From the NCBI RefSeq assembly GCF_000720455.1, contig NZ_JOAK01000016.1, forward strand, positions 248,001 to 312,000: a stretch of 64,000 nt of DNA. The letters run 5' to 3'. The notes beneath the pieces were generated by a model. The model made no database searches. It was not told the DNA's origin and saw only the letters and a program-made list of their open reading frames with translations. Positions 1 through 9,051 of this stretch are shown in pieces; the stretch's first letter is position 1, and every line of letters starts with the position of its first letter. The position numbers and the translations under genes are program-made. This DNA comes from Streptomyces virginiae. Its GTDB lineage: Bacteria > Actinomycetota > Actinomycetes > Streptomycetales > Streptomycetaceae.

Positions 1-300
1 GTGGGCGAAGGCTGTCTCCGCCGAGCTGTCCGGGGATTCGCCGCGCGGTGCGCTGTTGCCGACGATGCCGAACAGGTGCCAGCGGCCGCCGGCCTTGATC
101 AGCGTGTGGTCGTTGAGATAGCGGGGGCCGGCGGCGGTGGACGGGTCGTGGACGTACGCGAAGGGCCCCGCCCCGACCCACTGCGGGGGCGGGATCTCCC
201 CGGCGCCGGTTCCGGTCGTGGCCCGGGCGGCGCCCAGGAACGGGAGCGCGCCCGCGCCGGCGGCACCCTTCATCAGGGTCCGCCTGCTGATCGGAAGCAT
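1..300 (-). CDS. Tat-exported glycosyl hydrolase-like protein (partial)
   Basis: The first 100 codons read inward from an ATG at 300 and run off the left edge with no stop. The N-terminus has a twin-arginine signal (SRRTLMKGAAGAGALPFLG), so export of a folded protein is expected. The following segment contains YLNDHTLIKAGGRWHLFGI, which resembles the first propeller blade of GH43/GH32-type glycosidases. A GGAGAG ribosome site lies just before the ATG. The substrate cannot be told from this fragment; the secretion call is firmer than the family call. Confidence 0.6.
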   Translation of the reverse strand, partial: MLPISRRTLMKGAAGAGALPFLGAARATTGTGAGEIPPPQWVGAGPFAYVHDPSTAAGPRYLNDHTLIKAGGRWHLFGIVGNSAPRGESPDSSAETAFAH

Positions 301-365
301 GGTCTCTCCAGACGGACGGACGGACTGAGGGACTGACGGGGCGGGCGGGGCGGCGCGGGCGTGGG

Positions 366-1880
366 TCAGTCGAGGGCCGGGCCGGCCTTGTCGTTGACCC
401 ACACCCACTCCGACCAGGTCGCGAACCCGGTCTGCCATTTGTGGTAGGTGCCGGCGCGGCCGGCACCGAAGACCTCGATGCGGCCGTCGGCGTTGGCGGC
501 CGCCGTGACCTCGGTCCCGCCGGTGCCGAAGACGGCCCACTCGCCGTAGGGGGCGTTCGGGGCGGTCTGCCAGGTGTGCATCGCGGTGGCGGAGTTGACG
601 GCGAAGACCTCCACGCGGCCGTCCGGGCTGCGTTCGCTGGTGAGCTGCGCGTCCGTGGGGCCGCCGGTCGGCTCCCACTGCGACCAACTCGCCTGTCCGG
701 TCTGGTATTTGTGGAACACGCCCACCGGTCCGGAGGCGAAGACCTCCAGGCGGCCGTCGGCGTTGTGGTCGACGGTCAGGTCGTGGCCGCCACCACCGAA
801 GTCCTCCCACGCCGACCATCCGCCACTTGGGGCCGTCTGGTACTGGTGCCTGAAGGTGGCGCCGTTCAGCGCGAACACCTCCAGACGACCGTCCGGTGCC
901 TTCTCCATCTCGACACGGCTGTCGGCGGGGCCGCCGGCGGGCTCCCACTCGGACCAGCCGCCGTTCGCAGCCGTCTGGTACCGGTGGAAGAGCCCGACCG
1001 GGCCGGAGGCGTAGACCTCGATGCGGCCGTCGGCGTTCACGCCGGCCGCGGTGTCCTTCCCGCCGCCTCCGAAGGTCTCCCAGTTGGACCAGCCGCCCGA
1101 CGGGGACAGCTGCCAGCGGTGCTGGAAGGTGCTCCCGTTGACGGCGAACACCTCCAGGCGCCCGTCCGCGTTCGGCGCGACGGCCAGCTCGGCGCCGCCG
1201 CCCGGTCCGCCGATCGGCTCCCAGGCCGACCAGTTGCCGTTCACCTCCTGCTGCCAGGCGTGGTGCACGCCGTCGGCGCCGGCCGCGAACACCTCCAGGC
1301 GTCCGTCCGCCGACCGTGCCGAAACCACCCGGCCCGACTCGGCCGGATACACCGGCGGCCTGGGCCGCGGACCGCTGCCCGGGGTGCAGGGCAGAACGAC
1401 GCCGCGCTCCGCGAGGTGGGCCTCGGGGTCGATGCCGTAGGAGGTGGACGGGTCTCCCCAGATCCGCAGGTGCAGGTGCGGGCCGGTGGAGTTCCCCTCG
1501 GCGCCCATCAGCGCGATCTGCTGGCCGGCCACGACGCGGTCGCCGACGGAGACGTCCCGCCGGGACATGTGCCCGTACTCGGAGATCCTCCCGTCGGGGT
1601 GCTGGACGCGGATCCACTGGCCGTAGTCGCCGGTGTACCCGGAGATGGTCACCTCACCGTCGCCCACCGCGTAGATCGGCGTCCCGACGCTGTTGGCGAT
1701 GTCGACGCCGTTGTGGCCGCTGTGGAAGTGCTGGGACACGAAACCGGCCGCCGGGCACGCCGCGGTGAGCTCGGCGGGCCGGGCGGCGGCCGGAGTCGTG
1801 GTCACCACCACGGCCGGCAGCAGGGCGGCTGTCGCCGCGAGAACACAGTTCAGTGCGCGTCGGAATGGTCCTGGAAACAC
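366..1880 (-). CDS. Secreted M23 peptidase with seven-repeat beta-propeller
   Basis: A 504-residue exported protein. A signal peptide covers about residues 1-34. Residues 45-165 form an M23 (LytM) zinc endopeptidase domain, with HFHSGHNGVDIA supplying the first ligands and GPHLHLRI the HxH motif; such enzymes cut peptidoglycan cross-bridges. Residues 180-504 hold seven copies of a DGR(L/I/V)EVFA motif about 45 residues apart, each with W-rich segments, consistent with a seven-bladed PLL-like propeller that may bind wall glycans. The start is GTG behind a strong GGGGAGGAG. The same propeller recurs in the gene at 4065-5726 on a different catalytic head. Confidence 0.85.
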   Translation of the reverse strand: MFPGPFRRALNCVLAATAALLPAVVVTTTPAAARPAELTAACPAAGFVSQHFHSGHNGVDIANSVGTPIYAVGDGEVTISGYTGDYGQWIRVQHPDGRISEYGHMSRRDVSVGDRVVAGQQIALMGAEGNSTGPHLHLRIWGDPSTSYGIDPEAHLAERGVVLPCTPGSGPRPRPPVYPAESGRVVSARSADGRLEVFAAGADGVHHAWQQEVNGNWSAWEPIGGPGGGAELAVAPNADGRLEVFAVNGSTFQHRWQLSPSGGWSNWETFGGGGKDTAAGVNADGRIEVYASGPVGLFHRYQTAANGGWSEWEPAGGPADSRVEMEKAPDGRLEVFALNGATFRHQYQTAPSGGWSAWEDFGGGGHDLTVDHNADGRLEVFASGPVGVFHKYQTGQASWSQWEPTGGPTDAQLTSERSPDGRVEVFAVNSATAMHTWQTAPNAPYGEWAVFGTGGTEVTAAANADGRIEVFGAGRAGTYHKWQTGFATWSEWVWVNDKAGPALD

Positions 1881-2021
1881 GGGACGCTCCTCCCCCTCGG
1901 CGGTCCGGGCGTGCGAACGGTCTGGAAGGTAGCAACGGCGCCGGACCGCGAGCCCCCGGAAGCTTCCGGACTGACAGCGGGCAGCCGGTCCGCTAGGGAG
2001 TGTCCTGCCGAGCAGCCGGGA

Positions 2022-3044
2022 TCAGGGAGAGGGAGCGGCAGACGCGTCGAGGAGCGCCTCGGCCACGGACGTACGGGCGTAGAGCACGCTGCGCCCCGCC
2101 CGGTGCGCGCTGACCAGGCCCGCGTCGCGCAGCGCCGTGAGGCACTGTGACACCCCGGCCGCCGACAGCCCCGTCCGGGCCGCGAGTTCGGTCGTGGTGG
2201 CGGGGGAGTCCAGCTCGGCCAGCAGCAGGGACCGTGAGCGGCCGAGTACGGCGGCCAGGGCGCAGCCCCGCCCGACCGGCCGCCGCGGGATCCACAGCCC
2301 GCCGACGCCACGTGCCGGATAGGCCAGTTGCGGCGGGTCCGGCGGCGCCACGCGGGTGAACGGGACCGGCCCGGTGAACACCGAGGGGATCAGGAGCAGC
2401 CCGGCGCCGGCCGCCCGCCGGGACAGCGGACCGCGCCGGTCGGCCAGCCGCAGGGTGCTGTCGTCCCAGCTCACGGAGGAGTGCAGCTCGTTGAAGAGGC
2501 GGCCGGCGCCGTGCTCGGCGACCTGCCGGGCACGGTGGAAGACGTCGGTGTCGAGCACCGCCCGGATCCGTACCCAGTACGGCGCCAGGGCCACTTCCCA
2601 ATAGGTCTCGATCTCCTCCACGACCCGGTCCAGCCGGCCCGGATCGTCGTGGAGGACGCGGAGCCTCGGGCCGAGACGGCCCTGCTCGTCGCGCAGCCGG
2701 TCGAGCTCCCCGCGCAGGCGGTCGGCAGGTGTGGCCCGGATCGCGGCGAGCTCCTCCGCCAGGGTGGGGGAGGCCCCGGCGGGCGCCGGATTGATGAAGT
2801 CCGGGACGTACCCCGAGGGCGGCACCAGTTCGGCGAGCCAGCCCCGGTCCAGCCCGGCGGCGGCCAGGCGCGGCCGGACCTGTGCGGTCCAGGCCCGGTG
2901 CACGGGGTGCTCGTGCCCCGACCGGAGCAGGCGCATGCTGGGCCCGACCTCCCACATCGGCGAGACCACGAACCTCATGCAGGCCAAGTCACCCACGGAA
3001 AAAGCCAGTTCAGCCTGCACCGCCCACACCGCCCGCACCGTCAC
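2022..3044 (-). CDS. ArsR-type (DUF5937-like) winged-helix regulator
   Basis: The C-terminal third (LDSPATTTELAARTGLSAAG then VSQCLTALRDAGLVSAHRAG) is a winged helix-turn-helix of the ArsR class. The N-terminal part (FSVGDLACMRFVVSPMWEV) matches the DUF5937 domain that accompanies it in actinobacteria. No CxC metal site is obvious, so metal sensing is not implied. The start is uncertain: GTG at 3044 keeps the conserved 'FSVGDLA' segment, whereas the ATG at 2978 would remove it; neither has a strong Shine-Dalgarno. It is divergent from the aldo/keto reductase starting at 3110 and probably controls it. Confidence 0.75.
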   Translation of the reverse strand: MTVRAVWAVQAELAFSVGDLACMRFVVSPMWEVGPSMRLLRSGHEHPVHRAWTAQVRPRLAAAGLDRGWLAELVPPSGYVPDFINPAPAGASPTLAEELAAIRATPADRLRGELDRLRDEQGRLGPRLRVLHDDPGRLDRVVEEIETYWEVALAPYWVRIRAVLDTDVFHRARQVAEHGAGRLFNELHSSVSWDDSTLRLADRRGPLSRRAAGAGLLLIPSVFTGPVPFTRVAPPDPPQLAYPARGVGGLWIPRRPVGRGCALAAVLGRSRSLLLAELDSPATTTELAARTGLSAAGVSQCLTALRDAGLVSAHRAGRSVLYARTSVAEALLDASAAPSP

Positions 3045-3109
3045 GCCGAGGATTCACACATGCCTTAACCAATGGCCCGGCAGCCTACCCGCCGCCCATC
3101 ATCCCGTGC

Positions 3110-4072
3110 ATGACCTCACAGACGATCACAGCAGCGGGTACCTGGAAGCTCGGCGACCGCACGGTCAACCGGATCGGTTTCGGCGCGATGCGCCTGGCGC
3201 AGAGGGGCGAGGCCCTCGTCGGCGCCGCCGTCCCGCGCGACCGAGGCCAGGCCGTAGACGTGCTGCGCCGCGCGGTGGACCTCGGTGTGAACCACATCGA
3301 CACCGCAGCGTTCTACTTCTCCCCGCTGCGCTCCGCCAACGAACTGATCAACCGCGCCCTGGCCCCCTACCCCGAGGACCTGGTGATCGTCACCAAGGTC
3401 GGGCCCGGCCGCGACCCGTCGGGCGAATGGCTGCCCCACGCCCGCCCCGACCAGCTGCGCGGCCAGGTGGAGGAGAACCTCCGCCAGCTCGGCCGTGACC
3501 ACTTGGACGTGGTGAACCTGCGGATCGTCGGCACGGATTCCGTCGCCGAACGCTTCGGCGCGCTGGCGGAGCTCCGGCAGGCGGGCCTCATACGCCATCT
3601 GGGCCTGTCGAACGTCCGGCCCCACCACCTGGCCGAGGCCCGGGCCATCGCACCGGTGGTGTGCGTCCAGAACCTGTACGGCATCGGCGTTCAGCCCGGG
3701 CAGGACGAGTTCCTGCGGACCTGCGGTGAACAGGACGTCGCGTTCGTGCCGTTCTACTCGATCGCCGGAACCGGGCGGCAGGCCGGTGCGGGCGGGGACG
3801 AAAGTTCCGCGGTGCTGGAGGTCGCACGGGCGCACGGGGCGAGCGCGGCGCAGGTCCGGCTGGCCTGGACCCTGCGGCAGGGGCCGCACGTACTGGCGAT
3901 CCCCGGCACGGGCGACCCGGAGCACCTGGCCGCCAACGTGGCCGCGGGCGCACTGTGCCCCTCGCCGGCAGACCTGGCGCGTCTGGACTGCGCGCACCAC
4001 GGCCGGGGCCCGACGGACGGGCCGGGCCCCGGCGGCGGCGTACGGGCGGCGGGCGCGGGGACGGCTAGTTGA
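3110..4072 (+). CDS. Aldo/keto reductase family oxidoreductase
   Basis: A 320-residue TIM-barrel oxidoreductase expected to use NADP(H) on a carbonyl/alcohol pair. Family motifs are GFGAMRL near the N-terminus, the catalytic Asp and Tyr in HIDTAAFYFSP, the catalytic Lys in VIVTKVG, and the cofactor loop near IPGTGDPEHL. The usual active-site His is replaced in DVVNLRIVG, as in the subgroup of bacterial AKRs close to YdbC. The ATG at 3110 opens a domain of normal length. The divergent ArsR gene suggests local control. The last 8 bases overlap the end of the convergent gene at 4065. Confidence 0.85.
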   Translation: MTSQTITAAGTWKLGDRTVNRIGFGAMRLAQRGEALVGAAVPRDRGQAVDVLRRAVDLGVNHIDTAAFYFSPLRSANELINRALAPYPEDLVIVTKVGPGRDPSGEWLPHARPDQLRGQVEENLRQLGRDHLDVVNLRIVGTDSVAERFGALAELRQAGLIRHLGLSNVRPHHLAEARAIAPVVCVQNLYGIGVQPGQDEFLRTCGEQDVAFVPFYSIAGTGRQAGAGGDESSAVLEVARAHGASAAQVRLAWTLRQGPHVLAIPGTGDPEHLAANVAAGALCPSPADLARLDCAHHGRGPTDGPGPGGGVRAAGAGTAS

Positions 4073-5726
4073 TCGCGGGGCCCGAACCGTTCAGCCAGCC
4101 CCATTCCGACCAGGTGGTGAACCCGGTCTGCCAGCGGTGGTAGACGCCGGCGTGGCTGGTGCCGAAGATCTCGATGCGGCCGTCGGCGTTGTTGCCCGCG
4201 CCGACCGCCGTGCCGCCGCCGCCGAAGTCCTCCCACGGGGAGTACGCGGCGTTCGGGCCGGTCTGCCATGCGTGCTTCGCGGCGCCGGCGTTGATCGCGA
4301 ACACCTCCACGCGGCCGTCGACCGAACGCGAGGTGGTCAGCTCGGCGTTGGAGATCCCGCCGGTGCCCGTCCATTCGGACCAGGCGGTCGGGCTCGTCTG
4401 CCAGCGGTGGAAGACGCCGTTCGCGTTGGACGCGAACACCTCCAGCCTGCCGTCCTGGTTGCGGCCGGCGGCCACGGCGCGTCCGCCGCCGCCGAAGTTC
4501 TCCCAGGTGGACCAGCCGCCGTTGACGCCCGTCTGGTAGAGGTGCTCGAACGTGGTGTCCGACAGGGCGAAGACCTCGAGCCGGCCGTCGGGTGCGTTCT
4601 CGACGGCGAGCCGCGCGTCGGCCGGGCCGCCGCCGGTGCCCTCCCAGCCGGCCCAGCCGCCGCTGGGTGCGGTCTGCCAACGGTGGAAGACCCCGCTGGG
4701 ATTGGAGGCGAACACCTCGATGCGGCCGTCGGCGTTGTTGCCCGCCGCCAGTCGGTGGCCTCCGCCGCCGAAGTTCTCCCAGGTGGACCAGCCCGCACTG
4801 GGCGCGGTCTGCCACATGTGGTCGAAGGTGCTGTCCGACAGGGCGAACAACTCCAGGCGCCCGTCCGCGTTGGCCGCCACCGCCAGCTGCGCGTTGCGCG
4901 GGCCGCCCGCGAACCGCCACTGCGACCAGTCCCCGTTCACCGCGGTCTGCCACGAGTGGTAGACGCCGTCGGCGCCCGCGGCGAACGCCTCCAGGCGTCC
5001 GTCCGCGGACCGCCCGGACACCACGCGGCCCGAGGCGTACGGGTGCCGGGGGCCGCTGCTCATACCGGACCACAGGGCGTTGGCGATGAGCGTCGCGTCG
5101 TCCGCCTCGATCGCGTACAGGCCGCGCAGGTCCTCCCGGGGCCGCTGGACGTGCCAGCACACCTCGCCGATGGCCTCGTTGTTCCACGAGCCGCCCGGAT
5201 ACTGCTGCTCCATCGCGTCGAGGAAGGCGTTGGTGGCGTGCGCCGGGTTCAGGCGCTCCTCCCGCGTACCCCACCAGTCCTGCTGCTGGAAGAGTCCGAG
5301 GCTCGTGTAGTCGACGGCCTGCGCGTAGTTGTTCATGCTGCTTTCCACGATGATCGTGGCGATGGCGATCGCGGCTGCCCGGGGATTGAGCCCCCGGTCC
5401 TTCACCGCCTGCGTGACCATCCGCGCGCAGGACATCTTGTAGGCGTTCAGGTAGCCGGCCATCTTCGCGTGCAGCTGCGGGTTGAGCTGGTCGGCCATGA
5501 CGCCGTCGGATGCCGACGGTCCGGCCGGGTCACAGGGGACGGTCGGAATGGCGAACCCCTGCGGGCCGCCGAAATAGCGGGAGACGCCCGCGCGTTGACC
5601 GCCCGGGTCCACAACGGACCGTTGCCCGGCCGAGGCGGGCGAGTGGGTCATCGCGATGACCATGGCCCAGATCCCGGCCATGACGGCCAGTCTGGTGAAC
5701 ACGCGGCATGAGCCGATTCTCGACAC
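4065..5726 (-). CDS. Secreted lytic-transglycosylase-like protein with seven-repeat propeller
   Basis: A 553-residue exported protein with a signal peptide (about residues 1-33). Residues 75-215 look like a lysozyme-like/transglycosylase fold: AIAIATIIVESSMNNYAQ contains the probable catalytic Glu, followed by SLGLFQQQDWWG. Residues 230-553 carry seven DGR(L/I/V)E(V/A/L/I)F repeats, the same propeller found on the M23 peptidase at 366-1880. The pair therefore looks like one carbohydrate- or wall-binding module joined to two peptidoglycan-cleaving heads. The start is GTG with GGAAAGGG upstream. The catalytic call rests on pattern resemblance, not on a full motif set. Confidence 0.75.
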   Translation of the reverse strand: MSRIGSCRVFTRLAVMAGIWAMVIAMTHSPASAGQRSVVDPGGQRAGVSRYFGGPQGFAIPTVPCDPAGPSASDGVMADQLNPQLHAKMAGYLNAYKMSCARMVTQAVKDRGLNPRAAAIAIATIIVESSMNNYAQAVDYTSLGLFQQQDWWGTREERLNPAHATNAFLDAMEQQYPGGSWNNEAIGEVCWHVQRPREDLRGLYAIEADDATLIANALWSGMSSGPRHPYASGRVVSGRSADGRLEAFAAGADGVYHSWQTAVNGDWSQWRFAGGPRNAQLAVAANADGRLELFALSDSTFDHMWQTAPSAGWSTWENFGGGGHRLAAGNNADGRIEVFASNPSGVFHRWQTAPSGGWAGWEGTGGGPADARLAVENAPDGRLEVFALSDTTFEHLYQTGVNGGWSTWENFGGGGRAVAAGRNQDGRLEVFASNANGVFHRWQTSPTAWSEWTGTGGISNAELTTSRSVDGRVEVFAINAGAAKHAWQTGPNAAYSPWEDFGGGGTAVGAGNNADGRIEIFGTSHAGVYHRWQTGFTTWSEWGWLNGSGPAIN

Positions 5727-5812
5727 GGGGGTGCCCTTTCCGTCGCGGGGTGGGGTGCCCGGCGCTGCCGGCCGGTGCTGTCCGGTCGCCGGCGGCCGAC
5801 GGTAGGGGGCGC

Positions 5813-5843
5813 CGATGAAATGCCGATGGCCCGGGTTTCATCG
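5813..5843. promoter_or_regulatory. Inverted repeat between divergent secreted-protein genes
   Basis: CGATGAAA (5813-5820) and TTTCATCG (5836-5843) are perfect 8-bp arms with a 15-bp spacer. It lies between the divergent starts at 5726 and 5943, a usual place for an operator shared by both genes. No regulator can be assigned. Confidence 0.4.
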
Positions 5844-5942
5844 GGATGTCATCGGCCGCTGCCACTGTCGTCCGGTGACCTCGGCCGACGGCGTACCGCA
5901 TCGGTAAGCGGACCCGTGGGCCGACTACTTGGGGAGGATCGA

Positions 5943-6596
5943 ATGCGAGCACGCAGGATGGCGGCGGCGTCGGCCGGGCTTCTTCTGACAGCCGGAATCT
6001 CGGTGGTACAGGCGCCCGCGGCGCAGGCCGCGGCTCCGTGCGAGGGCACCTACACGATCGTCGTCGGCGGCACGGGCAGTTCGTGGAACAACGACGGCTT
6101 CTACGGCAACATCCAGCAGCACGTGGGGTATCCCACCCAGATCCCCAACGGCGCGAGCGCGCGGGCGGGCGTCAACGAGCTGAACCGGCTCGTCCGTGAC
6201 CAGCGTGCCGCCTGCCCAGGCCAGCACGTCAAGATGGGCGGGTACTCCCTGGGTGCCGCGGTGGTGCACATCTGGGTCACCGAGAACTGGCAGACCTTCG
6301 ACAACGTCAACGCCGTCCTCATCTCGGACCCCAAGCGCCAGGGCCCTCCCGGCGCCAACGGCGGGGCCGTGCCGTTCGGCGGCTTCGTCGGCGCCCCGCT
6401 CGCCGGCGCCGACAAGTTCTTCGGGAACATCCCGGTCAAGACGATCTGCCACTGGGACTACGTCTGCGACGAGTCCGCGGGCATCTGGACCTACCCGGAG
6501 AACCACGTCAAGAACTACCCCGCCGACTTCAACATGGACCACCACAACGACAGCGCCAACGAGGTCTGGTACAACGGCGCCTGGTATCCGGCGTAG
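5943..6596 (+). CDS. Secreted cutinase-like alpha/beta hydrolase
   Basis: A 217-residue secreted protein (signal peptide to about residue 30, AQAA cleavage region). It has TYTIVVGGTGS at the first strand and a GYSLG nucleophile elbow with Ser102, as in cutinases and PE-PPE/acyl hydrolases. Four mature cysteines (in APCEG, AACPG, TICHW and YVCDE) could form the two disulfides typical of cutinases. The likely role is hydrolysis of an extracellular ester or lipid. A strong GGGGAGG precedes the ATG. It ends one base before the convergent SARP gene, with no room for a terminator between them. Confidence 0.75.
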   Translation: MRARRMAAASAGLLLTAGISVVQAPAAQAAAPCEGTYTIVVGGTGSSWNNDGFYGNIQQHVGYPTQIPNGASARAGVNELNRLVRDQRAACPGQHVKMGGYSLGAAVVHIWVTENWQTFDNVNAVLISDPKRQGPPGANGGAVPFGGFVGAPLAGADKFFGNIPVKTICHWDYVCDESAGIWTYPENHVKNYPADFNMDHHNDSANEVWYNGAWYPA

Positions 6597-7745
6597 TCAC
6601 ATCCGGCGCGTCGGCGCCGAGCTGTTCGGCCTCGTCGGCCGTGTCGGCCGCGTCGTCGGCATAGGCGGCGTCCGACCGGCCGGCGGGGTGGGGCCGGGGA
6701 CGTCCTCGTCGCCGCGCAGGATCATCTGCCGGGTCCGCCGCAGCATCCGGCTCGGCGCGACCCCCAGGTCGTCGGCGAGCCGGCGGCGGACCCGATCGAA
6801 CACGGTCAGCGCGTCGGCCTGCCGGCCGGCCCGGTACAGCGCCCGCATCAGCATCGCGGCCATCGGCTCGTTCAGGGGGTGCGCCGAGGAGAGGGCGAAC
6901 AGCTCGGCGATGGCCTCCGACTCCTGTCCCAGACGCAGTTGCGCCTCCAGCTTCCGCTGCACGATGGCGATCCGGCGCTCGCCGAGCCGCATCCGTTCCA
7001 GCTCTGCGAGCGGCCCGGGCAGGCCGGCCAACAGCTCCCCGCGGAACAGCTCCAGCGCTTGGGCGCACAGGCGGGCCGCCTCGGCCGGTTCGCCCGCCCG
7101 CTCGGCCCTGCCGATGTCGGCGACCAGTTCCTCCATGCGCGCCACGTCCACGTCCACCGCGTCGGCGACCAGCCGGTAGCCGTGCCGGGCGTGCTCGATG
7201 ACCGAGTCGGGGCCGCCGCCGGTCCGCAGGGCCTTGCGCAACCGGTAGACGTACACCGGTACCACGTTCGCGGCCGGCGGCTCCATCCCCCATACGTCGC
7301 CCAGCAGTTCGTCCCGGCTGATGATCCGCCCCGCGCCCAGGGCCAGCGCCGCGAAGACGGCCTGCTGGCGGAGGTGGCCCAGATCGAGGGACCGCCCGGC
7401 CTGCGTCGCCCGCAGTGGCCCGAGCAGGGAGATCCGTAGCCTCGGGCCGGCCGCCCGACCGGTGGCGGTCTGCGGCGCAGGGCCCGCCGACCGGGTACGG
7501 GGGCCACGTCCGGGGGCGACCAGGCCGCAGTCGAAGGCGTGGACGATGGCGGCGGCGCGGTCGCGCAGGCCGAGTTCGGCAAGGATCCGCGCGAGGTGTC
7601 CGGCCACGGCGTCCTCGGGGAGGGCGAGGGCGGCGGCGATCTCGTCGTCCCGCAACCCGCAGCCGACCGCGGACAGAACCCGTCGTTCGAGGTGCCCGAG
7701 TACGGTGCCGGTCGGGCGGCGGTCATCGGTGGCGGTCGTCGGCAT
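6597..7745 (-). CDS. LuxR-type HTH fused to SARP (winged helix + BTAD) regulator
   Basis: A 382-residue regulator with two DNA-binding units. Residues 15-70 resemble a LuxR/GerE helix-turn-helix (LERRVLSAVGCGLRDDEIAA, then LGLRDRAAAIVHAF). Residues 100-195 form an OmpR-like winged helix (LLGPLRA, ISRDELLGDVWG, YVYRLRKALR) and residues 200-345 a bacterial transcriptional activator domain. A proline/threonine-rich tail follows. SARPs activate promoters through direct heptamer repeats; two ATCCGGA copies 10 bp apart occur upstream at 7820-7836. It is convergent with the cutinase-like gene and its targets are unknown. Confidence 0.85.
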   Translation of the reverse strand: MPTTATDDRRPTGTVLGHLERRVLSAVGCGLRDDEIAAALALPEDAVAGHLARILAELGLRDRAAAIVHAFDCGLVAPGRGPRTRSAGPAPQTATGRAAGPRLRISLLGPLRATQAGRSLDLGHLRQQAVFAALALGAGRIISRDELLGDVWGMEPPAANVVPVYVYRLRKALRTGGGPDSVIEHARHGYRLVADAVDVDVARMEELVADIGRAERAGEPAEAARLCAQALELFRGELLAGLPGPLAELERMRLGERRIAIVQRKLEAQLRLGQESEAIAELFALSSAHPLNEPMAAMLMRALYRAGRQADALTVFDRVRRRLADDLGVAPSRMLRRTRQMILRGDEDVPGPTPPAGRTPPMPTTRPTRPTRPNSSAPTRRM

Positions 7746-7869
7746 CGCGGCTCCCCGGGCTCCGGACTGGTCGGTCTGACGGGCGCCGACAAGCTAGTCG
7801 GGAGAGCGCGGGACGGGGCATCCGGAACGATCCGGAGTGACACGCGTGCCCGGGACCCCTACCGGGGCC

Positions 7870-8367
7870 TCACACGGGCAGTCGGTGGAGGACGACGTCG
7901 CACAGGGCGCCGTCCTCGGCGGTGAGGGTCAGGTAGGTGTGGTGGGGCTGGCGCCGGCGATCGGTGGGGGAGCCGGGGTTGAGCAGGCGCAGCCCGCCCG
8001 GGGCGGTGGAGTCCCAGGGGATGTGGCTGTGGCCGAACACCAGGACGTCCGCGTCGGGGTAGAGCGCGGCGCAGCGGCGTTCGCGTCCGGCGGCGGGTCC
8101 GGTCTCGTGGACGACGGCGAAGCGCAGGCCGCCGAGTTCGGCGCGGGCGACCTCGGGCAGTCTGCGGCGCAGCGCGGGCCCGTCGTTGTTGCCGTACACG
8201 GCGATCAGCCGCCGCGACCTCGACTCCAGCACGTCGAGGGTGGCTTCATCGGTCCAGTCCCCGGCGTGGATCACCACGTCGACCTCGCCGACGGCCGTCA
8301 ACAGGCGCTCGGGAAGCCGCTTGGCCCGCGAGGGCACGTGCGTGTCCGAGGTCAGCAGCAGCCGCAT
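7870..8367 (-). CDS. Metallophosphoesterase (YfcE/MJ0936-type)
   Basis: A 165-residue phosphodiesterase-like protein with the full dinuclear metal motif set in order: SDTHVP, AGDW, GNNDGP, a central VVHETG His, and GHSHIP. Small single-domain proteins of this size are usually calcineurin-like phosphodiesterases of unspecified substrate. The ATG at 8367 is chosen because it begins MRLLLTSDTH, the standard first strand; the 15 codons further upstream add nothing recognisable. It stands alone on the minus strand. Confidence 0.88.
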   Translation of the reverse strand: MRLLLTSDTHVPSRAKRLPERLLTAVGEVDVVIHAGDWTDEATLDVLESRSRRLIAVYGNNDGPALRRRLPEVARAELGGLRFAVVHETGPAAGRERRCAALYPDADVLVFGHSHIPWDSTAPGGLRLLNPGSPTDRRRQPHHTYLTLTAEDGALCDVVLHRLPV

Positions 8368-8640
8368 GCGTCCACCGTAGCGGCCGCCCCGGGCGCGCGT
8401 CCCCCGGCACACCGCCCCGCACGGGCGAACGCGATCCCGGCCATGGCGTGAAGTGCCTCACCAGGGGACGGTTGTGTCCCCCCTTGTCCGTTCCGCGCGG
8501 ACGAACTGCCCGCTCGGGGCGGTACGTTGCTCCCGACCACCGGGATCGTCCCGAGCCGGGCCCTCGGGAGGGGGACGCGGGGCGACCGTCGACCGCCCCG
8601 CGCCCCCGCGCTCGCCCCGCCCCATTTCACGGAGAAACGC

Positions 8641-9009
8641 ATGCCGGTGAACCGGACGCCGCGCCCGTCCCGTCGGCTGTCCGACGGCTGGGCCCTCACC
8701 CTTTCCTTCGATGCCCTGGCATCCCTCTTCACGGCCCTCGTGCTGTGCGCCACGGGGGCGCTGCTGCCCGGGATCACGGAGGACCACGGCCCCGCCACCG
8801 AGCCCACCTCGCCCAGGGCCCTGGCCTTCTTCCTGTCCGCCCTCCTGCTGGTCTCGTCGCTGGCCGGGACGGCGGTCCTGCTCTCGCGGGCCGGTACCGA
8901 CCGCTCGCGTGCGCTCGCCCTTCGGCTCTCCGGCGTCCGGCTCGCACTGCTGCTGGTCTCGGCCGGCTCCTTCGTTGTGTACGGCATCGTCACCGTCGAG
9001 CCCGCCTGA
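8641..9009 (+). CDS. Small membrane protein, function unknown
   Basis: A 122-residue protein with three predicted membrane segments: about residues 22-42 (ASLFTALVLCATGALLPG), 60-82 (LAFFLSALLLVSSLAG) and 98-118 (LALLLVSAGSFVVYGIV). A GGAG site precedes the ATG at 8641. No family is recognised and no catalytic motif is visible. Its stop codon lies inside a 7-bp tandem repeat (9004-9031). Confidence 0.65.
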   Translation: MPVNRTPRPSRRLSDGWALTLSFDALASLFTALVLCATGALLPGITEDHGPATEPTSPRALAFFLSALLLVSSLAGTAVLLSRAGTDRSRALALRLSGVRLALLLVSAGSFVVYGIVTVEPA

Positions 9010-9031
9010 CGCCTGACGCCTGACGCCTGAC
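9004..9031. repeat. 7-bp tandem repeat over a stop codon
   Basis: Four head-to-tail copies of GCCTGAC. The first copy contains the stop of the membrane-protein gene (TGA at 9007-9009). Slippage here would move or duplicate downstream sequence but not change the protein. Confidence 0.8.
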
Positions 9032-9051
9032 CCTGACGCGGGGCCGGGCCG

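Noticed and set aside
9004..9031. Attachment site for an integrated element
   Set aside because: The repeat is short, local and not matched elsewhere, and no integrase or tRNA is nearby.
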